Shown here one piece after another: positions 8,105 through 17,540 of a stretch of DNA of 64,000 nt. The notes below the pieces were generated by a model. It worked only from the letters and a program-made list of their open reading frames with translations. It made no database searches and was not told the origin of the DNA. The stretch covers positions 2,604,001 through 2,668,000 of the forward strand of contig NC_016109.1 of assembly GCF_000269985.1 (NCBI RefSeq). The letters are read 5' to 3'. A program made the position numbers and the translations under genes. This DNA comes from Kitasatospora setae KM-6054. Lineage in GTDB: Bacteria; Actinomycetota; Actinomycetes; Streptomycetales; Streptomycetaceae. How positions within the stretch are numbered: position 1 is the stretch's first letter; every line of letters begins with the position of its first letter.

Positions 8105-9850
8105 ATGCCGAATCTGCGTCTCGCCCTGTGCCAGATCGACCCCTGGGTCGGTGACCTCGCCCGCAACAGCGAGGAGGTGCTGCGCTGGTCGAAGCGGGCG
8201 GCCGCGTCCGGCGCCGACCTGATCGCCTTCCCCGAGATGGTGCTGACCGGGTACCCGGTCGAGGACCTCGCCTTCCGCGGCTCGTTCGTCGAGGGCTCGC
8301 GCGCCGCGCTGGTCGAGCTGGCGGCGCGGCTGGCCGCCGAGGGCCTGGGCGACGTCCCGGTGGTCGTCGGCTACCTGGGCCGCGGCGAGCCGGGCTCGCG
8401 GTACGCGGGCAGGCCGCAGAACTGCGCGGCGGTGCTGCGCGGCGGCGAGGTGGTGACCCGGTTCGCGAAGCACTTCCTGCCGAACTACGGCGTGTTCGAC
8501 GAGTACCGGTACTTCGTGCCGGGCGACCAGCTGACGGTGCTGCGGCTGCACGGCGTGGACGTCGCGCTGGCGATCTGCGAGGACATCTGGCAGGAGGGCG
8601 GCCGGGTCGCCGCCACCGGCCAGGCCGCCGCGGGCCTGCTGCTGTCGGTGAACGGCTCGCCGTACGAGCGCGACAAGGACGACGTCCGGCTGGAGCTGGT
8701 CAGGCGCCGGGCCGCCGAGGCGGGCTGCCCGCTGGTGTACCTGAACATGGTCGGCGCGCAGGACGAGCTGGTCTTCGACGGCGAGTCGATGGTGGTCGCG
8801 GCGGACGGCGAACTGCTGGCCCGCGGACCGCAGTTCGAGGAGGCACTGCTGGTCCTCGACCTGGAGCTGCCGGCCGCGAAGGAGGACGGCCTGCCGGACG
8901 GCACCGTCCTCGCCGACGGCCTGCGGCTGACCCGGGTCGACCTGGGCGGCGCGCCGAAGGAGCGCCCGGCGGAGCCGATCGCGCCGGAGGTCGTCGAGCG
9001 GCTGGACGACGAGGCCGAGGTGTACGCGGCGCTGGTCGAGGGCACCCGGGCGTACGTCCGCAAGAACGGGATGCGCTCGGTGCTGATCGGCCTGTCCGGC
9101 GGCATCGACTCGGCGCTGGTGGCGGCGATCGCGGTGGACGCGATCGGCGCGGAGAACGTGTACGGCGTCTCGATGCCCTCGCGCTACTCCTCGCAGCACT
9201 CCCGGGACGACGCCGCCGAGCTGGCCCGCCGCACCGGCCTGCACTTCCGCACGGTGTCGATCGCCCCGATGTTCGACGCGTACCTGGGCGCCACCGAGCT
9301 GACCGGCCTGGCCGAGGAGAACCTGCAGTCCCGGCTGCGCGGCACGCTGCTGATGGCGATCTCCAACCAGGAGGGCCAGATCGTCCTGGCGCCGGGCAAC
9401 AAGAGCGAGCTGGCGGTCGGCTACTCGACGCTGTACGGCGACTCGGTCGGCGCGTACGGGCCGATCAAGGACGTGTACAAGACGCTGGTCTTCCGGCTGG
9501 CGCGCTGGCGCAACGAGGCGGCCGAGGCGCGCGGCGAGGTGCCGCCGATCCCGGAGAACACCATCGTCAAGCCGCCGTCCGCCGAGCTGCGGCCGGACCA
9601 GAAGGACACCGACTCGCTGCCCGACTACGACCTGCTGGACGCGGTGCTGGCCCGGTACGTCGAGGGCGACGAGGGGCGGGACGCGATCGTCGCCGCCGGG
9701 TTCCCGGCCGAGGTGGTGGACCGGGTGGTGCGGCTGGTGGACACCGCCGAGTACAAGCGGCGGCAGTACCCGCCGGGCCCGAAGGTCTCGCCGAAGAACT
9801 TCGGCCGCGACCGCCGGCTGCCGATCACCAACCGCTGGCGCCAGGGGTAG
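8105..9850 (+). CDS. nadE: Glutamine-dependent NAD+ synthetase
   Basis: This 581-residue enzyme performs the last step of NAD+ biosynthesis, amidating nicotinate adenine dinucleotide with glutamine-derived ammonia and ATP. The N-terminal 270 residues are a nitrilase-type amidase with the Glu-Lys-Cys triad: E44 in FPEMVLTGYP, K122 in AKHFLPNYG and C158 in LAICEDIW. The C-terminal half is the synthetase, with the ATP-pyrophosphatase P-loop GLSGGIDSALVAAIA and the later NKSELAVGYSTLYGDSVG. Length and domain order match the long bacterial glutamine-dependent form. TACACT at about 8091 could be a -10 element, but no convincing -35 was found. A hairpin follows at 9859. Confidence 0.96.
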   Translation: MPNLRLALCQIDPWVGDLARNSEEVLRWSKRAAASGADLIAFPEMVLTGYPVEDLAFRGSFVEGSRAALVELAARLAAEGLGDVPVVVGYLGRGEPGSRYAGRPQNCAAVLRGGEVVTRFAKHFLPNYGVFDEYRYFVPGDQLTVLRLHGVDVALAICEDIWQEGGRVAATGQAAAGLLLSVNGSPYERDKDDVRLELVRRRAAEAGCPLVYLNMVGAQDELVFDGESMVVAADGELLARGPQFEEALLVLDLELPAAKEDGLPDGTVLADGLRLTRVDLGGAPKERPAEPIAPEVVERLDDEAEVYAALVEGTRAYVRKNGMRSVLIGLSGGIDSALVAAIAVDAIGAENVYGVSMPSRYSSQHSRDDAAELARRTGLHFRTVSIAPMFDAYLGATELTGLAEENLQSRLRGTLLMAISNQEGQIVLAPGNKSELAVGYSTLYGDSVGAYGPIKDVYKTLVFRLARWRNEAAEARGEVPPIPENTIVKPPSAELRPDQKDTDSLPDYDLLDAVLARYVEGDEGRDAIVAAGFPAEVVDRVVRLVDTAEYKRRQYPPGPKVSPKNFGRDRRLPITNRWRQG

Positions 9851-9858
9851 CCGCGGGG

Positions 9859-9890
9859 CCCGGGCCGGGGCCGGGGGAGCCCGGCCCGGG
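9859..9890 (+). terminator. Hairpin after nadE
   Basis: Perfect ten-base arms CCCGGGCCGG and CCGGCCCGGG flank a 12-base loop, nine bases after the nadE stop. No T tract is present. It is a plausible factor-independent terminator in a G+C-rich genome. Confidence 0.55.
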
Positions 9891-10082
9891 AGCGGCTGAC
9901 AGCCGGGGCGCGAAGGCATAGGGTGAGCGCCGTGGCGCGCGCCAGGCGCGTCGAGTGCGCGCCCGGCGCGCCCGGATCGAGGAGGTGGGAGAGATCACCG
10001 TGCAGGTCGTCGAGGTGCTCCCCCGCCGCCGGGTCGCGGCCTGACCGGACGGGGAGCCCGCCAGGCTCTTCGAGAGGTCCCC

Positions 10083-10901
10083 GTGTCACTCCCCCCTCCC
10101 CCCGCACTCCCCCACCCGATCGACGCCAGCGCCCCGGCCGGCCTGGTCGGCCGGCTGCGCGCGGCCGGCTGTGTCTTCGCCGAGGACGAGGCCCGGCTGC
10201 TGCTGGCCGCCGCGCCCGACCCCGCCGGGCTCCGCGAGATGGTCGGACTGCGCTGCGCCGGGCACCCGTTGGAGCAGGTGGTGGGTTTCGCCGAGTTCGC
10301 CGGGCTGCGGGTCGCGCTCGCCCCCGGCGTGTTCGTGCCGCGCCGCCGCAGCGAGTTCCTGGTCGAGCGGGCCGCCGCGCTGGGCCGCCCGGACGCGGTG
10401 CTGCTCGACCTGTGCTGCGGCTCCGGCGCGATCGGCGCGGCGCTGGCCGCCCGGCTCGGCCCGGGCGTCGAACTGCACGCCGCGGACGTCGACCCGGCGG
10501 CCGTGGCCTGCGCCCGCCGCAACCTCGCCCGGTACGGCGGACGGGTGCACCTGGGCGACCTGGACGCGCCGCTGCCGCCCGGCCTGCTCGGCCGGGTCGA
10601 CCTGCTGCTGGCCAACGCTCCGTACGTGCCGACCGGCGAGATCCCGCTGCTGCCACCGGAGGCCCGCGACCACGAGCCCGCCACCGCGCTGGACGGCGGA
10701 GCGGACGGCCTGGCGGTGCAGCGCCGGGTCGCGGCGGCCGCGCCGCGCTGGCTGGCCCCCGGCGGCCGGCTGCTGATCGAGACCAGCGGGCGGCAGGCGC
10801 CGGCCACCGCCGCCCTGCTGACGGCCGCCGGGCTGGCGGCCCGCACCGAGCAGGACGAGGAGCGGGACGCCACCGTGGTGGTCGGCACCCGGAGCCGGTA
10901 G
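10083..10901 (+). CDS. HemK/PrmC-family protein-glutamine N5-methyltransferase-like
   Basis: This 272-residue protein has the Rossmann-type SAM-binding motif I LLDLCCGSGAIGAALAA near residue 105 and an acidic motif II (HAADVDPAAVA). The substrate motif reads LLLANAPYVPTGEIPLLPPE. The canonical catalytic motif is NPPY; here it is NAPY, a substitution seen in a streptomycete subgroup annotated as putative N5-glutamine methyltransferases. The N-terminal 80 residues carry the helical domain ending HPLEQVVGFAEFAGLRV, typical of PrmC. It is therefore a paralogue rather than the main release-factor methyltransferase, and the substrate is uncertain. The GTG at 10083 has GAGAGG just upstream. It converges with the next gene. 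Confidence 0.8.
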   Translation: MSLPPPPALPHPIDASAPAGLVGRLRAAGCVFAEDEARLLLAAAPDPAGLREMVGLRCAGHPLEQVVGFAEFAGLRVALAPGVFVPRRRSEFLVERAAALGRPDAVLLDLCCGSGAIGAALAARLGPGVELHAADVDPAAVACARRNLARYGGRVHLGDLDAPLPPGLLGRVDLLLANAPYVPTGEIPLLPPEARDHEPATALDGGADGLAVQRRVAAAAPRWLAPGGRLLIETSGRQAPATAALLTAAGLAARTEQDEERDATVVVGTRSR

Positions 10902-10938
10902 CGGCCCGGCAGTGGCCCGGCCACGGCCCGGCAGCGGC

Positions 10939-11979
10939 TCAGTAGCGGTAGTCGGCGGCCACCGCGAGGTGGTCGCTGGCGTCCGCCGGGAGGGTGCGGG
11001 AGTCGGTCGGGACCAGACCGCCCTTGCTGAGGATCTGGTCGATCCGGGCCATCGGGAAGGACGCGGGCCAGGAGAAGCCGAAGCCGTCGCCGGCCGCGCC
11101 CTGGGCGGAGCGCAGCTGCGAGGTGATCGGGGCCAGGCTGCGGTCGTTCATGGTGCCGTTCAGGTCGCCGAGCAGCAGCACCTTGCGCAGCGGCTCGTGC
11201 TCGATCGCGTCGCCGAGCGCCTGCGCGCTGACGTCGCGGCGGCCGGCCGTGAAGCCGCTGTCGAACTTGACCCGGACCGAGGGCAGGTGCGCGACGTACA
11301 CCGCGAGCGGGCCCTTGGGGGTGGTGACCCGGGCGCGGAAGGCCCGGGTCCAGCCCATCTTGATGTCGACCACCTCGACCTCGTCGATCGGGTAGCTGGA
11401 CCACAGGCCGACGGTGCCCTCCACCACGTGGTACGGGAAGGCGCCGGCCAGGGCCCTGGCGTACTCGGGGGCGGCGGCCGCGGACAGCTCCTCCAGCGCG
11501 ACGATCTCGGCGCCGGAGCCGGTGAGCATCCGGACGGTGCCCTGCGGGTCGTCGTTGGCGGCGGCCACGTTGTGGGTGAGCACGGTGAAGTCGCCGGGCC
11601 CGCTGCCCTTGTCGGCCAGCAGCGCGCCGAACAGGTTCAGCCAGACCGCGCCGGGCAGCAGCGCCGCGACCAGCGCGACCCCGGCGCGGCGCCAGAGCGC
11701 GAGGCCGAGCAGCACCGGGACGGCCAGGCCGAGCCAGGGCAGGAAGGTCTCCAGCAGGCTGCCGAGGTTGCCGACCGCGTTGGGCACCTGGGCGTGGCAC
11801 ACCAGCAGCGCGGTGACCAGCAGGCCGAGCGCGGTGAGCGGCCACCCGCGCCGCCAGTCGAACCAGCGGCGCACCCACGCCCGCCGCTCGCCCTCCGGTC
11901 CGCCGGCCGGCCCAGTGCCCGGTGCCCCCTCCGGCCCGTCCGCCGCTGCCGCCACCGCCGGGCCGTCCGCCCGCACCAT
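10939..11979 (-). CDS. Membrane-anchored endonuclease/exonuclease/phosphatase-fold protein
   Basis: The 346-residue protein starts MVRADGPAVAA. After a 45-residue cytoplasmic tail come three hydrophobic segments (about 47-68, 75-97 and 102-122), placing the catalytic domain outside the membrane. The C-terminal 220 residues show the EEP pattern: FTVLTHNVAAAND, IVALEELSA (metal Glu), HLPSVRVK, LLLGDLNGTMND (metal/catalytic Asp-Asn) and the end motif ASDHLAVAADYRY. The family includes DNase I-like nucleases and phosphodiesterases; the actual substrate cannot be told. GAGGAG lies ten bases before the ATG. The gene is probably monocistronic. Confidence 0.85.
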   Translation of the reverse strand: MVRADGPAVAAAADGPEGAPGTGPAGGPEGERRAWVRRWFDWRRGWPLTALGLLVTALLVCHAQVPNAVGNLGSLLETFLPWLGLAVPVLLGLALWRRAGVALVAALLPGAVWLNLFGALLADKGSGPGDFTVLTHNVAAANDDPQGTVRMLTGSGAEIVALEELSAAAAPEYARALAGAFPYHVVEGTVGLWSSYPIDEVEVVDIKMGWTRAFRARVTTPKGPLAVYVAHLPSVRVKFDSGFTAGRRDVSAQALGDAIEHEPLRKVLLLGDLNGTMNDRSLAPITSQLRSAQGAAGDGFGFSWPASFPMARIDQILSKGGLVPTDSRTLPADASDHLAVAADYRY

Positions 11980-12187
11980 CGTCCGCTCCTCGCCGCCGTG
12001 CCGGCCGGCTCTCCCGCCGACCCCGTCCCCGACCTGCCCTGATCCGATCCGATTCTCGGCTCAGCCTATGACGGGATGGACGCGGCGCAGCGTCCCGGGA
12101 GTTCCGCCCGTGCGCCGGACGGGGGGCACCGGGACGGAACGCGGACAATCGGCGCGGCGGGGGCGGGTCCGGCCGCCGGGCGGGCGG

Positions 12188-12850
12188 TCAGCGCGCGGGC
12201 ACCGGGGCGGGTACCGCGCCGATGCCCTGGAGGACGGCGTCGACCATCTGCCGGGGCAGGTCGGGGTCGTCCAGCGGGGAGTCGTCCCAGAGGATGGTGC
12301 GCACCAGGATCGGGCCGATCAGCAGCTCGCAGAGCAGTTCGGCGTCCAGGTCGGCGCGGAGTTCGCCGGCCGCGACGGCGCGCCGGACGATCTCCATGAT
12401 CATCTCGCGGCGGGGTCGGACCACCCGCTCGTGGTAGACGTGCTTGAGCTCGGGCCAGGCGTTCATCTGGCCCATCGCGGACTTGATGATCCACCGGGAG
12501 CGCTTGCGCAGGCCGCGCCGGCGCATGTAGTCGACGGCGCTGATCAGGTCGTCGCGGTGGGTCGGGCCGTGCATGGCGGGCGGCGGCTCGTCCAGCCGGG
12601 CCACCACGTCGACCAGCAGTGCCTCCTTGTTGGGCCAGCGCCGGTAGATGGTGGCCTTGCCGACGCCCGCCTCGGCGGCGATCCGCTCGATGGACAGCTC
12701 GAAGAGGCCGTTGCCGTCCTCCATCAGCTTCTCGACGGCCGCGTAGATGGCCTGTTCGGCGGCCTCGCTGCGCGGACGGCCCCGCCGGGGAGCGTCCTGC
12801 TCCCCGGCGGGGCCGTGGCACGGTTGGAGCGGAGTCTCGGCGCTCGTCAT
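12188..12850 (-). CDS. TetR-family repressor of the adjacent exporter
   Basis: This 220-residue protein has an N-terminal helix-turn-helix at about residues 40-75 (FELSIERIAAEAGVGKATIY then RRWPNKEALL), the TetR signature. The C-terminal ligand-binding/dimer domain is all helical (MIMEIVRRAVAAGELRADLD, ELLIGPILVRTILWD). The ATG at 12850 starts 23 bases after the stop of the DHA2 exporter, so both are probably cotranscribed. The perfect palindrome at 14509-14527, upstream of the exporter, is the obvious binding site, giving an autoregulated drug-sensing circuit. The inducer is unknown. Confidence 0.92.
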   Translation of the reverse strand: MTSAETPLQPCHGPAGEQDAPRRGRPRSEAAEQAIYAAVEKLMEDGNGLFELSIERIAAEAGVGKATIYRRWPNKEALLVDVVARLDEPPPAMHGPTHRDDLISAVDYMRRRGLRKRSRWIIKSAMGQMNAWPELKHVYHERVVRPRREMIMEIVRRAVAAGELRADLDAELLCELLIGPILVRTILWDDSPLDDPDLPRQMVDAVLQGIGAVPAPVPAR

Positions 12851-12873
12851 GGCCCTATTCTCCACCCTCGGGT

Positions 12874-14484
12874 TCACACCTTGGCGGCGCTCGGGCCGGT
12901 TTCGGTCCGGTCCTGCGGGCCGTCCGCCGCGGGCGTCCCGGCGGCGGGGCGGCGGCCGGGCAGCAGGAGCAGCGCCAGCAGGGCGCCGAGCACGGTGACG
13001 GCGGCCGAGACGCCGGAGACCACGTGCATGGCGTGGATGAAGGCGTCCTTGGCCGGGTCGACCAGGCCGGGCAGGTGCATCTTCTCGGCCGCCCCGAGGG
13101 TCGACTCGATCGACTCGCCGGCCCGCTCGCGGTACTGCGGCGGGACGGCCGCCAGGTGGTCCTCCATGCCGTTGCGGTAGATCGTCGACAGCAGCGCGCC
13201 GAGCACCGCGATGCCGAGCGAGCCGCCGACCTGGCGGAAGGTGTTGTTCAGCGCGGAGCCCGCGCCGGCCTTCTCGCGCGGCAGCGCGCCCATGATGGCG
13301 ACCGTCACCGGCGGCATCACGTGCGCCATGCCGGCGCCCATCACGAAGCCGAGCACGACCAGGATCCAGATCGGGCTGGTCGCGGTCAGGAAGGCGTAGC
13401 CGAGGAAGCCGACGGTGACCAGCAGCATGCCGCCGGCGCAGGTCGCCCGGACGCCGAAGCGGTCGACCACGAACCGGGCCCGGGGCGCGAAGAACAGCTG
13501 GGCGAGGGCCAGCGGCAGCATCAGCTCGCCGGCCTCCAGGGCGCTGTAGCCGCGGACGCTCTGGGTGTAGAAGACGCCGAAGAAGGAGACGCCCATCAGC
13601 GCGAAGAACACGATGCCGACCACGCCGATCGAGGCGGAGAACACCTTGTTCCGGAACCAGGTGACGTCCAGCGCCGGGTACCGGGTGCGCCGTTCGAACA
13701 GGACGAAGCCGACCAGGGCCAGCACGCCGACCAGGGTCGGGACCCAGGCCGCGGGGGCGGTGAAGTCGGCCAGTTCGCCGCCCTTGATGATGCCGTAGAT
13801 CAGCGCCACCAGGCCGACGATGGAGAGCAGCACGCCGACCGGGTCGAGCCGGCCGGGGTCGGGGTCCTTGGAGTCCGGGACCAGCCAGCCCATCACGCCG
13901 AGCGCCACGACCACGATCGGGACGTTCACCAGGAAGACCGAGCCCCACCAGAAGTGCTCGATCAGCAGGCCGCCGGTGATCGGGCCGATCGCGATGGCCA
14001 GGCCGACCGCGCCGGCCCAGATGCCGATCGCCTTGGGCTGCTCGTGCCGCTCGAAGACGTTCATGATGATGGCCAGCGTGGCGGGCATCACGAAGGCGCC
14101 GCCGAGGCCCATCACCGCGCGGTAGGTGATCAGTTCGCCGGGGCCGCCGGCGAACGCCGAGAGCAGCGAGCCGAGGCCGAAGACCACCATGCCGGCCAGC
14201 AGCACCCACTTGCGGCCGAAGCGGTCGCCGAGCAGGCCGGCGGTGAACAGCAGGCCGGCGAAGACCAGGGTGTACGAGTTGATCGCCCACTCCAGGTCGC
14301 TCTGGCTCGCGCCGAGGCCCACCGGGGCGGGGGTGGCGATGGTCTTCATCGCCACGTTGAGGATCGAGTTGTCGAGGACGACGACGAGCAGGGAGAGCAC
14401 CAGGGTGCCCAGGATCCACCAGCGTCGGCGGTGCACGGCTTCCGGCACCCGGAGGGCCTGTGGAGCGGGGGTCGGCGAGGTCAT
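12874..14484 (-). CDS. DHA2-type (14-segment) MFS drug exporter
   Basis: The 536-residue membrane protein starts [20 protein letters not shown]. It has the hydrophobic pattern of EmrB/QacA exporters: TM1 [20 protein letters not shown] with the motif LDNSILNVA, then the motif A loop [16 protein letters not shown]3-4 [14 protein letters not shown], and motif C-like [20 protein letters not shown]. There is a long loop near residue 460 and a charged C-terminus. It probably uses the proton gradient to expel a hydrophobic compound. It is first in a two-gene operon with the TetR gene; expression is probably controlled at the palindrome 25 bases upstream. Confidence 0.93.
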   Translation of the reverse strand: MTSPTPAPQALRVPEAVHRRRWWILGTLVLSLLVVVLDNSILNVAMKTIATPAPVGLGASQSDLEWAINSYTLVFAGLLFTAGLLGDRFGRKWVLLAGMVVFGLGSLLSAFAGGPGELITYRAVMGLGGAFVMPATLAIIMNVFERHEQPKAIGIWAGAVGLAIAIGPITGGLLIEHFWWGSVFLVNVPIVVVALGVMGWLVPDSKDPDPGRLDPVGVLLSIVGLVALIYGIIKGGELADFTAPAAWVPTLVGVLALVGFVLFERRTRYPALDVTWFRNKVFSASIGVVGIVFFALMGVSFFGVFYTQSVRGYSALEAGELMLPLALAQLFFAPRARFVVDRFGVRATCAGGMLLVTVGFLGYAFLTATSPIWILVVLGFVMGAGMAHVMPPVTVAIMGALPREKAGAGSALNNTFRQVGGSLGIAVLGALLSTIYRNGMEDHLAAVPPQYRERAGESIESTLGAAEKMHLPGLVDPAKDAFIHAMHVVSGVSAAVTVLGALLALLLLPGRRPAAGTPAADGPQDRTETGPSAAKV

Positions 14485-14508
14485 GCGGACAGCCTAGACA
14501 GCTTTTCA

Positions 14509-14527
14509 ATACGAGACGGTCTCGTAT
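14509..14527. promoter_or_regulatory. TetR operator
   Basis: A perfect 19-base palindrome, ATACGAGAC-G-GTCTCGTAT, lies 25 bases before the exporter start. Position, symmetry and the linked TetR gene point to the repressor operator. Confidence 0.85.
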
Positions 14528-14701
14528 CGCTGATTCGCGGGCAAGGGAGGGTAAAGCTTTCCTCAAGGGACCCCGCCGCCCGCCGCCCGACACGGACGGG
14601 ACTCCCGACTCTTTGCGCACGGCCCGGGGCGTGCAAGCATGGAGCCAGATCCGGGGACGCCGCACGGCGCCACGAGACGACACACACCAGGAGTCTGTTC
14701 G

Positions 14702-15577
14702 ATGAACGCCTCTCCGCTCCAGCCTGCCCAGACGCAGGACGCACCCGTCGGCACCAGCCTCTACGGCGGCGTCACCAACCGCCGGGTGACCGTCCGGGAC
14801 CTCGCCAAGGCCAAGCGCACCGGCGAGCGCTGGGCGATGCTCACCGCCTACGACGCCCTCACCGCCGGGGTCTTCGACGAGGCCGGCATCCCCGTCCTGC
14901 TGGTCGGCGACTCCGCGGGCAACTGCCACCTCGGCTACGAGACCACCGTGCCGGTGACCATGGACCAGATGGTGATGCTCTCCGCCGCCGTCGTCCGCGG
15001 CACCCAGCGCGCGCTGGTCGTCGCCGACCTGCCGTTCGGCTCCTACCAGGAGTCCCCCGCGCAGGCCATGCACAACGCCGCCCGGCTGATGAAGGAGGCC
15101 GGCGTGCAGGCCGTCAAGCTGGAGGGCGGCGAGCGCAGCGCCCGCACCATCGAGCTGCTGGTCGACGCCGGCATCCCGGTGATGGCCCACATCGGCCTCA
15201 CCCCGCAGTCCGTACACGCCTTCGGCGGCTACCCCGTCCAGGGCCGCGGCGACGAGGCCGCCCACCAACTGCTCCGCGACGCGAAGGCCGTCCAGCAGGC
15301 CGGCGCCTTCGCCGTCGTCCTGGAGGCCGTCCCCGCCGACCTCGCCGCCCAGGTCACCGAGCACTCCGCGATCCCCACCGTCGGCATCGGCGGCGGCAAC
15401 GGCACCGACGCCCAGGTGCTGGTCTGGACCGACTTCGCCGGCATGACGGCCGGCCGCGTCCCCAAGTTCGTCAAGCAGTACGCCGACCTCCGCGGGACCC
15501 TCGCCCGGGCCGCCGCCGAGTTCGCCGCCGACGTCCGCGAGGGCACCTTCCCCGGCCCGGAGCACAGCTTCAGCTGA
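14702..15577 (+). CDS. panB: 3-methyl-2-oxobutanoate hydroxymethyltransferase (pantothenate synthesis)
   Basis: This 291-residue TIM-barrel enzyme transfers a hydroxymethyl group from methylene-tetrahydrofolate to 2-oxoisovalerate, forming ketopantoate on the way to pantothenate and CoA. Motifs in order are [38 protein letters not shown] (Mg and substrate Asp), [25 protein letters not shown], and [19 protein letters not shown] with the catalytic Glu. The ATG at 14702 has AGGAG eight bases upstream; a longer reading from 14639 lacks a site. No other pan gene is adjacent. Confidence 0.96.
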   Translation: MNASPLQPAQTQDAPVGTSLYGGVTNRRVTVRDLAKAKRTGERWAMLTAYDALTAGVFDEAGIPVLLVGDSAGNCHLGYETTVPVTMDQMVMLSAAVVRGTQRALVVADLPFGSYQESPAQAMHNAARLMKEAGVQAVKLEGGERSARTIELLVDAGIPVMAHIGLTPQSVHAFGGYPVQGRGDEAAHQLLRDAKAVQQAGAFAVVLEAVPADLAAQVTEHSAIPTVGIGGGNGTDAQVLVWTDFAGMTAGRVPKFVKQYADLRGTLARAAAEFAADVREGTFPGPEHSFS

Positions 15578-15594
15578 GCCCCGCGAACACCCCG

Positions 15595-15648
15595 TCAGCC
15601 CGCTGTCAGCCGCCCCGGACCCCCGGAGCCAGCCTGACAGCGGGCTGA
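15595..15648. repeat. Inverted repeat between panB and the ABC exporter
   Basis: Perfect 15-base arms TCAGCCCGCTGTCAG (15595-15609) and CTGACAGCGGGCTGA (15634-15648) are separated by 24 bases. Two further TGACAGCC copies follow before the ABC gene. It could be the panB terminator or an operator array for the exporter. Confidence 0.6.
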
Positions 15649-15684
15649 CAGCCGGGTGACAGCCGCCCCCGGCACGGTGTTCCC

Positions 15685-16665
15685 ATGACACGAATCGAGC
15701 GGAACGCCGTGGAGGTCCACGGCATCGTGAAGCACTACGGGGAGACGAAGGCCCTGGACGGGGTCGACCTGACGGTGCGCGAGGGGACGGTGCTGGGCCT
15801 GCTCGGGCCGAACGGCGCCGGGAAGACCACCCTGGTGCGGGTGCTGTCGACGCTGATCAAGCCGGACGCGGGCACGGCGTTCGTCGGCGGGTACGACGTG
15901 CTGCGGCAGCCCCGGCAGCTGCGCCGCACCATCGGCCTGACCGGCCAGTACGCCTCGGTGGACGAGCTGCTGTCGGGCTACGAGAACCTGTACCTGATCG
16001 GCCGGTTGCTGGACCTCTCCGGCAGGCAGGCCAAGGCCCGGGCCGCCGAACTGCTGGAGCGCTTCTCGCTGACCGAGGCGGCCGGGCGGCCCGCCAAGGG
16101 CTACTCCGGCGGCATGCGCCGCCGGCTGGACCTCGCCGCGTCGATGATCGGCCGCCCGAAGGTGCTCTACCTGGACGAGCCCACCACCGGCCTGGACCCG
16201 CGCACCCGCAACGAGGTGTGGGACGAGGTGCAGCGGATGGTCGCCGAGGGCTCGACGGTGCTGCTGACCACCCAGTACATGGAGGAGGCCGAGCAGCTCG
16301 CGCACGCCCTGACCGTGATCGACAAGGGCCGGGTGATCGCCAACGGCGGCGTCCGGGAGCTGAAGGCCCAGGTCGGCGGCCGGCGCCTGCAGGTCCGCCC
16401 GGGCGATCCGGCGCGGCTGCCGGAGATGGCCCGCGCCCTGCACGGGGCCGGCGTCCCGGCGACCTTCTCCGCCGAGTCCGAGCTGCTGTCGGTGCACCTC
16501 ACCGACGACGCCCAACTGACCACCGTCATCGGGGTGCTGGGCACCGGCGGCTTCCCGGTCGCCGGGATCGACACCCAACTGCCCAGCCTGGACGAGGTGT
16601 TCCTCACCATCACCGGCAAGTCCGCCGTCCCCGCCCAGCCCCGCGCCAAGGAGGCCGTCGCATGA
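15685..16665 (+). CDS. DrrA-type ABC transporter ATP-binding protein
   Basis: The 326-residue ATPase has Walker A GPNGAGKTT (about residue 40), Q-loop TGQYASVDELLSG, signature YSGGMRRRLDLA and Walker B VLYLDEPTTGLDPRTR. The switch His is replaced by Gln in LLTTQYMEEAEQLA, as is usual in this subfamily. A C-terminal domain after residue 225 (LQVRPGDPARLPEMARALHG) is typical of daunorubicin-resistance DrrA-like exporters. It forms a two-gene operon with the permease: stop and start overlap by four bases. The pair probably exports an antibiotic or lipid-like compound; the substrate is unknown. A GntR/PadR-type gene is not adjacent, but an AfsR-like regulator is convergent. Confidence 0.93.
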   Translation: MTRIERNAVEVHGIVKHYGETKALDGVDLTVREGTVLGLLGPNGAGKTTLVRVLSTLIKPDAGTAFVGGYDVLRQPRQLRRTIGLTGQYASVDELLSGYENLYLIGRLLDLSGRQAKARAAELLERFSLTEAAGRPAKGYSGGMRRRLDLAASMIGRPKVLYLDEPTTGLDPRTRNEVWDEVQRMVAEGSTVLLTTQYMEEAEQLAHALTVIDKGRVIANGGVRELKAQVGGRRLQVRPGDPARLPEMARALHGAGVPATFSAESELLSVHLTDDAQLTTVIGVLGTGGFPVAGIDTQLPSLDEVFLTITGKSAVPAQPRAKEAVA

Positions 16666-17489
16666 GCGCCGCCACGCTGACCCCCGCTCCCGCCACCGCC
16701 CCGGCCGACCGGGACGACCCCCGGCTCGGCCTGCGGGCCAACCTGCGGCACCTGGGCGCGCTGACCCGCCGGAACCTGATGCGGATCAAGGCCGACCCGG
16801 AGTCGATGCTGGACGCGCTGCTCGTCCCGGTCATCATGATCGTGCTGTTCGTCTACGTGTTCGGCGGCGCGATGGCCTCCGACCAGCACACCTACATGCA
16901 GTACATGGTGCCCGGCCTGCTCGGCACCACCGGCCTGAACCTGGCGATGGCGCTCGGCACCGGCCTGAACACCGACTTCCAGACCGGCGTGATGGACCGC
17001 TTCCGCACCCTGCCGATCGGGCGGGCCGCGGTGCTGCTGTCGAAGATGATCGCGGAGACGCTGCGCGCGGTGGTGGCCTTCGCGGTGCTGATCGGCTTCT
17101 CGATGGTCCTCGGCCTCGACGTGGCCGGCGGGCCGCTGAAGCTGCTGGCCGCGGTCGGCCTGTCGCTGGTGTTCGGCTCCTCGCTGATGTGGGTCTCGAT
17201 GCTGCTGGGCATGTCGCTGCGCAGCGCCCAGGCGGTGCAGGGCATGTCGATGCTGGTGATGATGCCGCTCCAGTTCGGCAGCTCGATCTTCGCCGACCCG
17301 ACCACCATGCCGGGCTGGCTGCGGGCCTTCACCGAGCACAACCCGCTGTCGGCGCTGGCCGACGCCTGCCGGGCGCTGATCAACGACCAGCCGGTCGGCG
17401 GCTCGGTCGTCACGGTGCTGCTCTGGTCGGCGGCGATCACCGCGGTGACCGCGCCGCTGGCGGTGGCCCGCTTCCGCAAGCGGACCTGA
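16662..17489 (+). CDS. DrrB-type ABC-2 permease
   Basis: This 275-residue protein has six predicted membrane segments, starting at LVPVIMIVLFVYVFGGAM (about 52-70). The ABC-2 signature is in the C-terminal half: LRSAQAVQGMSMLVMMPLQF, SSIFADPTTMPGWLRAF and EHNPLSALADACRALI. The N-terminal tail is cytoplasmic and contains LTRRNLMRIKADPESMLD. Overlap with the ATPase gene by four bases (ATGA) indicates translational coupling and a 1:1 complex. Length matches DrrB-like permeases. Confidence 0.92.
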   Translation: MSAATLTPAPATAPADRDDPRLGLRANLRHLGALTRRNLMRIKADPESMLDALLVPVIMIVLFVYVFGGAMASDQHTYMQYMVPGLLGTTGLNLAMALGTGLNTDFQTGVMDRFRTLPIGRAAVLLSKMIAETLRAVVAFAVLIGFSMVLGLDVAGGPLKLLAAVGLSLVFGSSLMWVSMLLGMSLRSAQAVQGMSMLVMMPLQFGSSIFADPTTMPGWLRAFTEHNPLSALADACRALINDQPVGGSVVTVLLWSAAITAVTAPLAVARFRKRT

Positions 17490-17540
17490 GCGGCGGCGGT
17501 GCGGCCGCCACCTCGACCGGTGCGGCGGCCGGTGCGGCGG

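Noticed and set aside
9923..10078. Small frame between nadE and the methyltransferase
   Set aside because: No family, and weak start context; the GAGGAGGTG nearby does not lead to a sensible product.
12188..15691. Long minus-strand open frame covering tetR, exporter and panB
   Set aside because: Only the last 220 codons show a protein family (TetR); the rest is antisense or out-of-frame low-complexity text over real genes, caused by high G+C.
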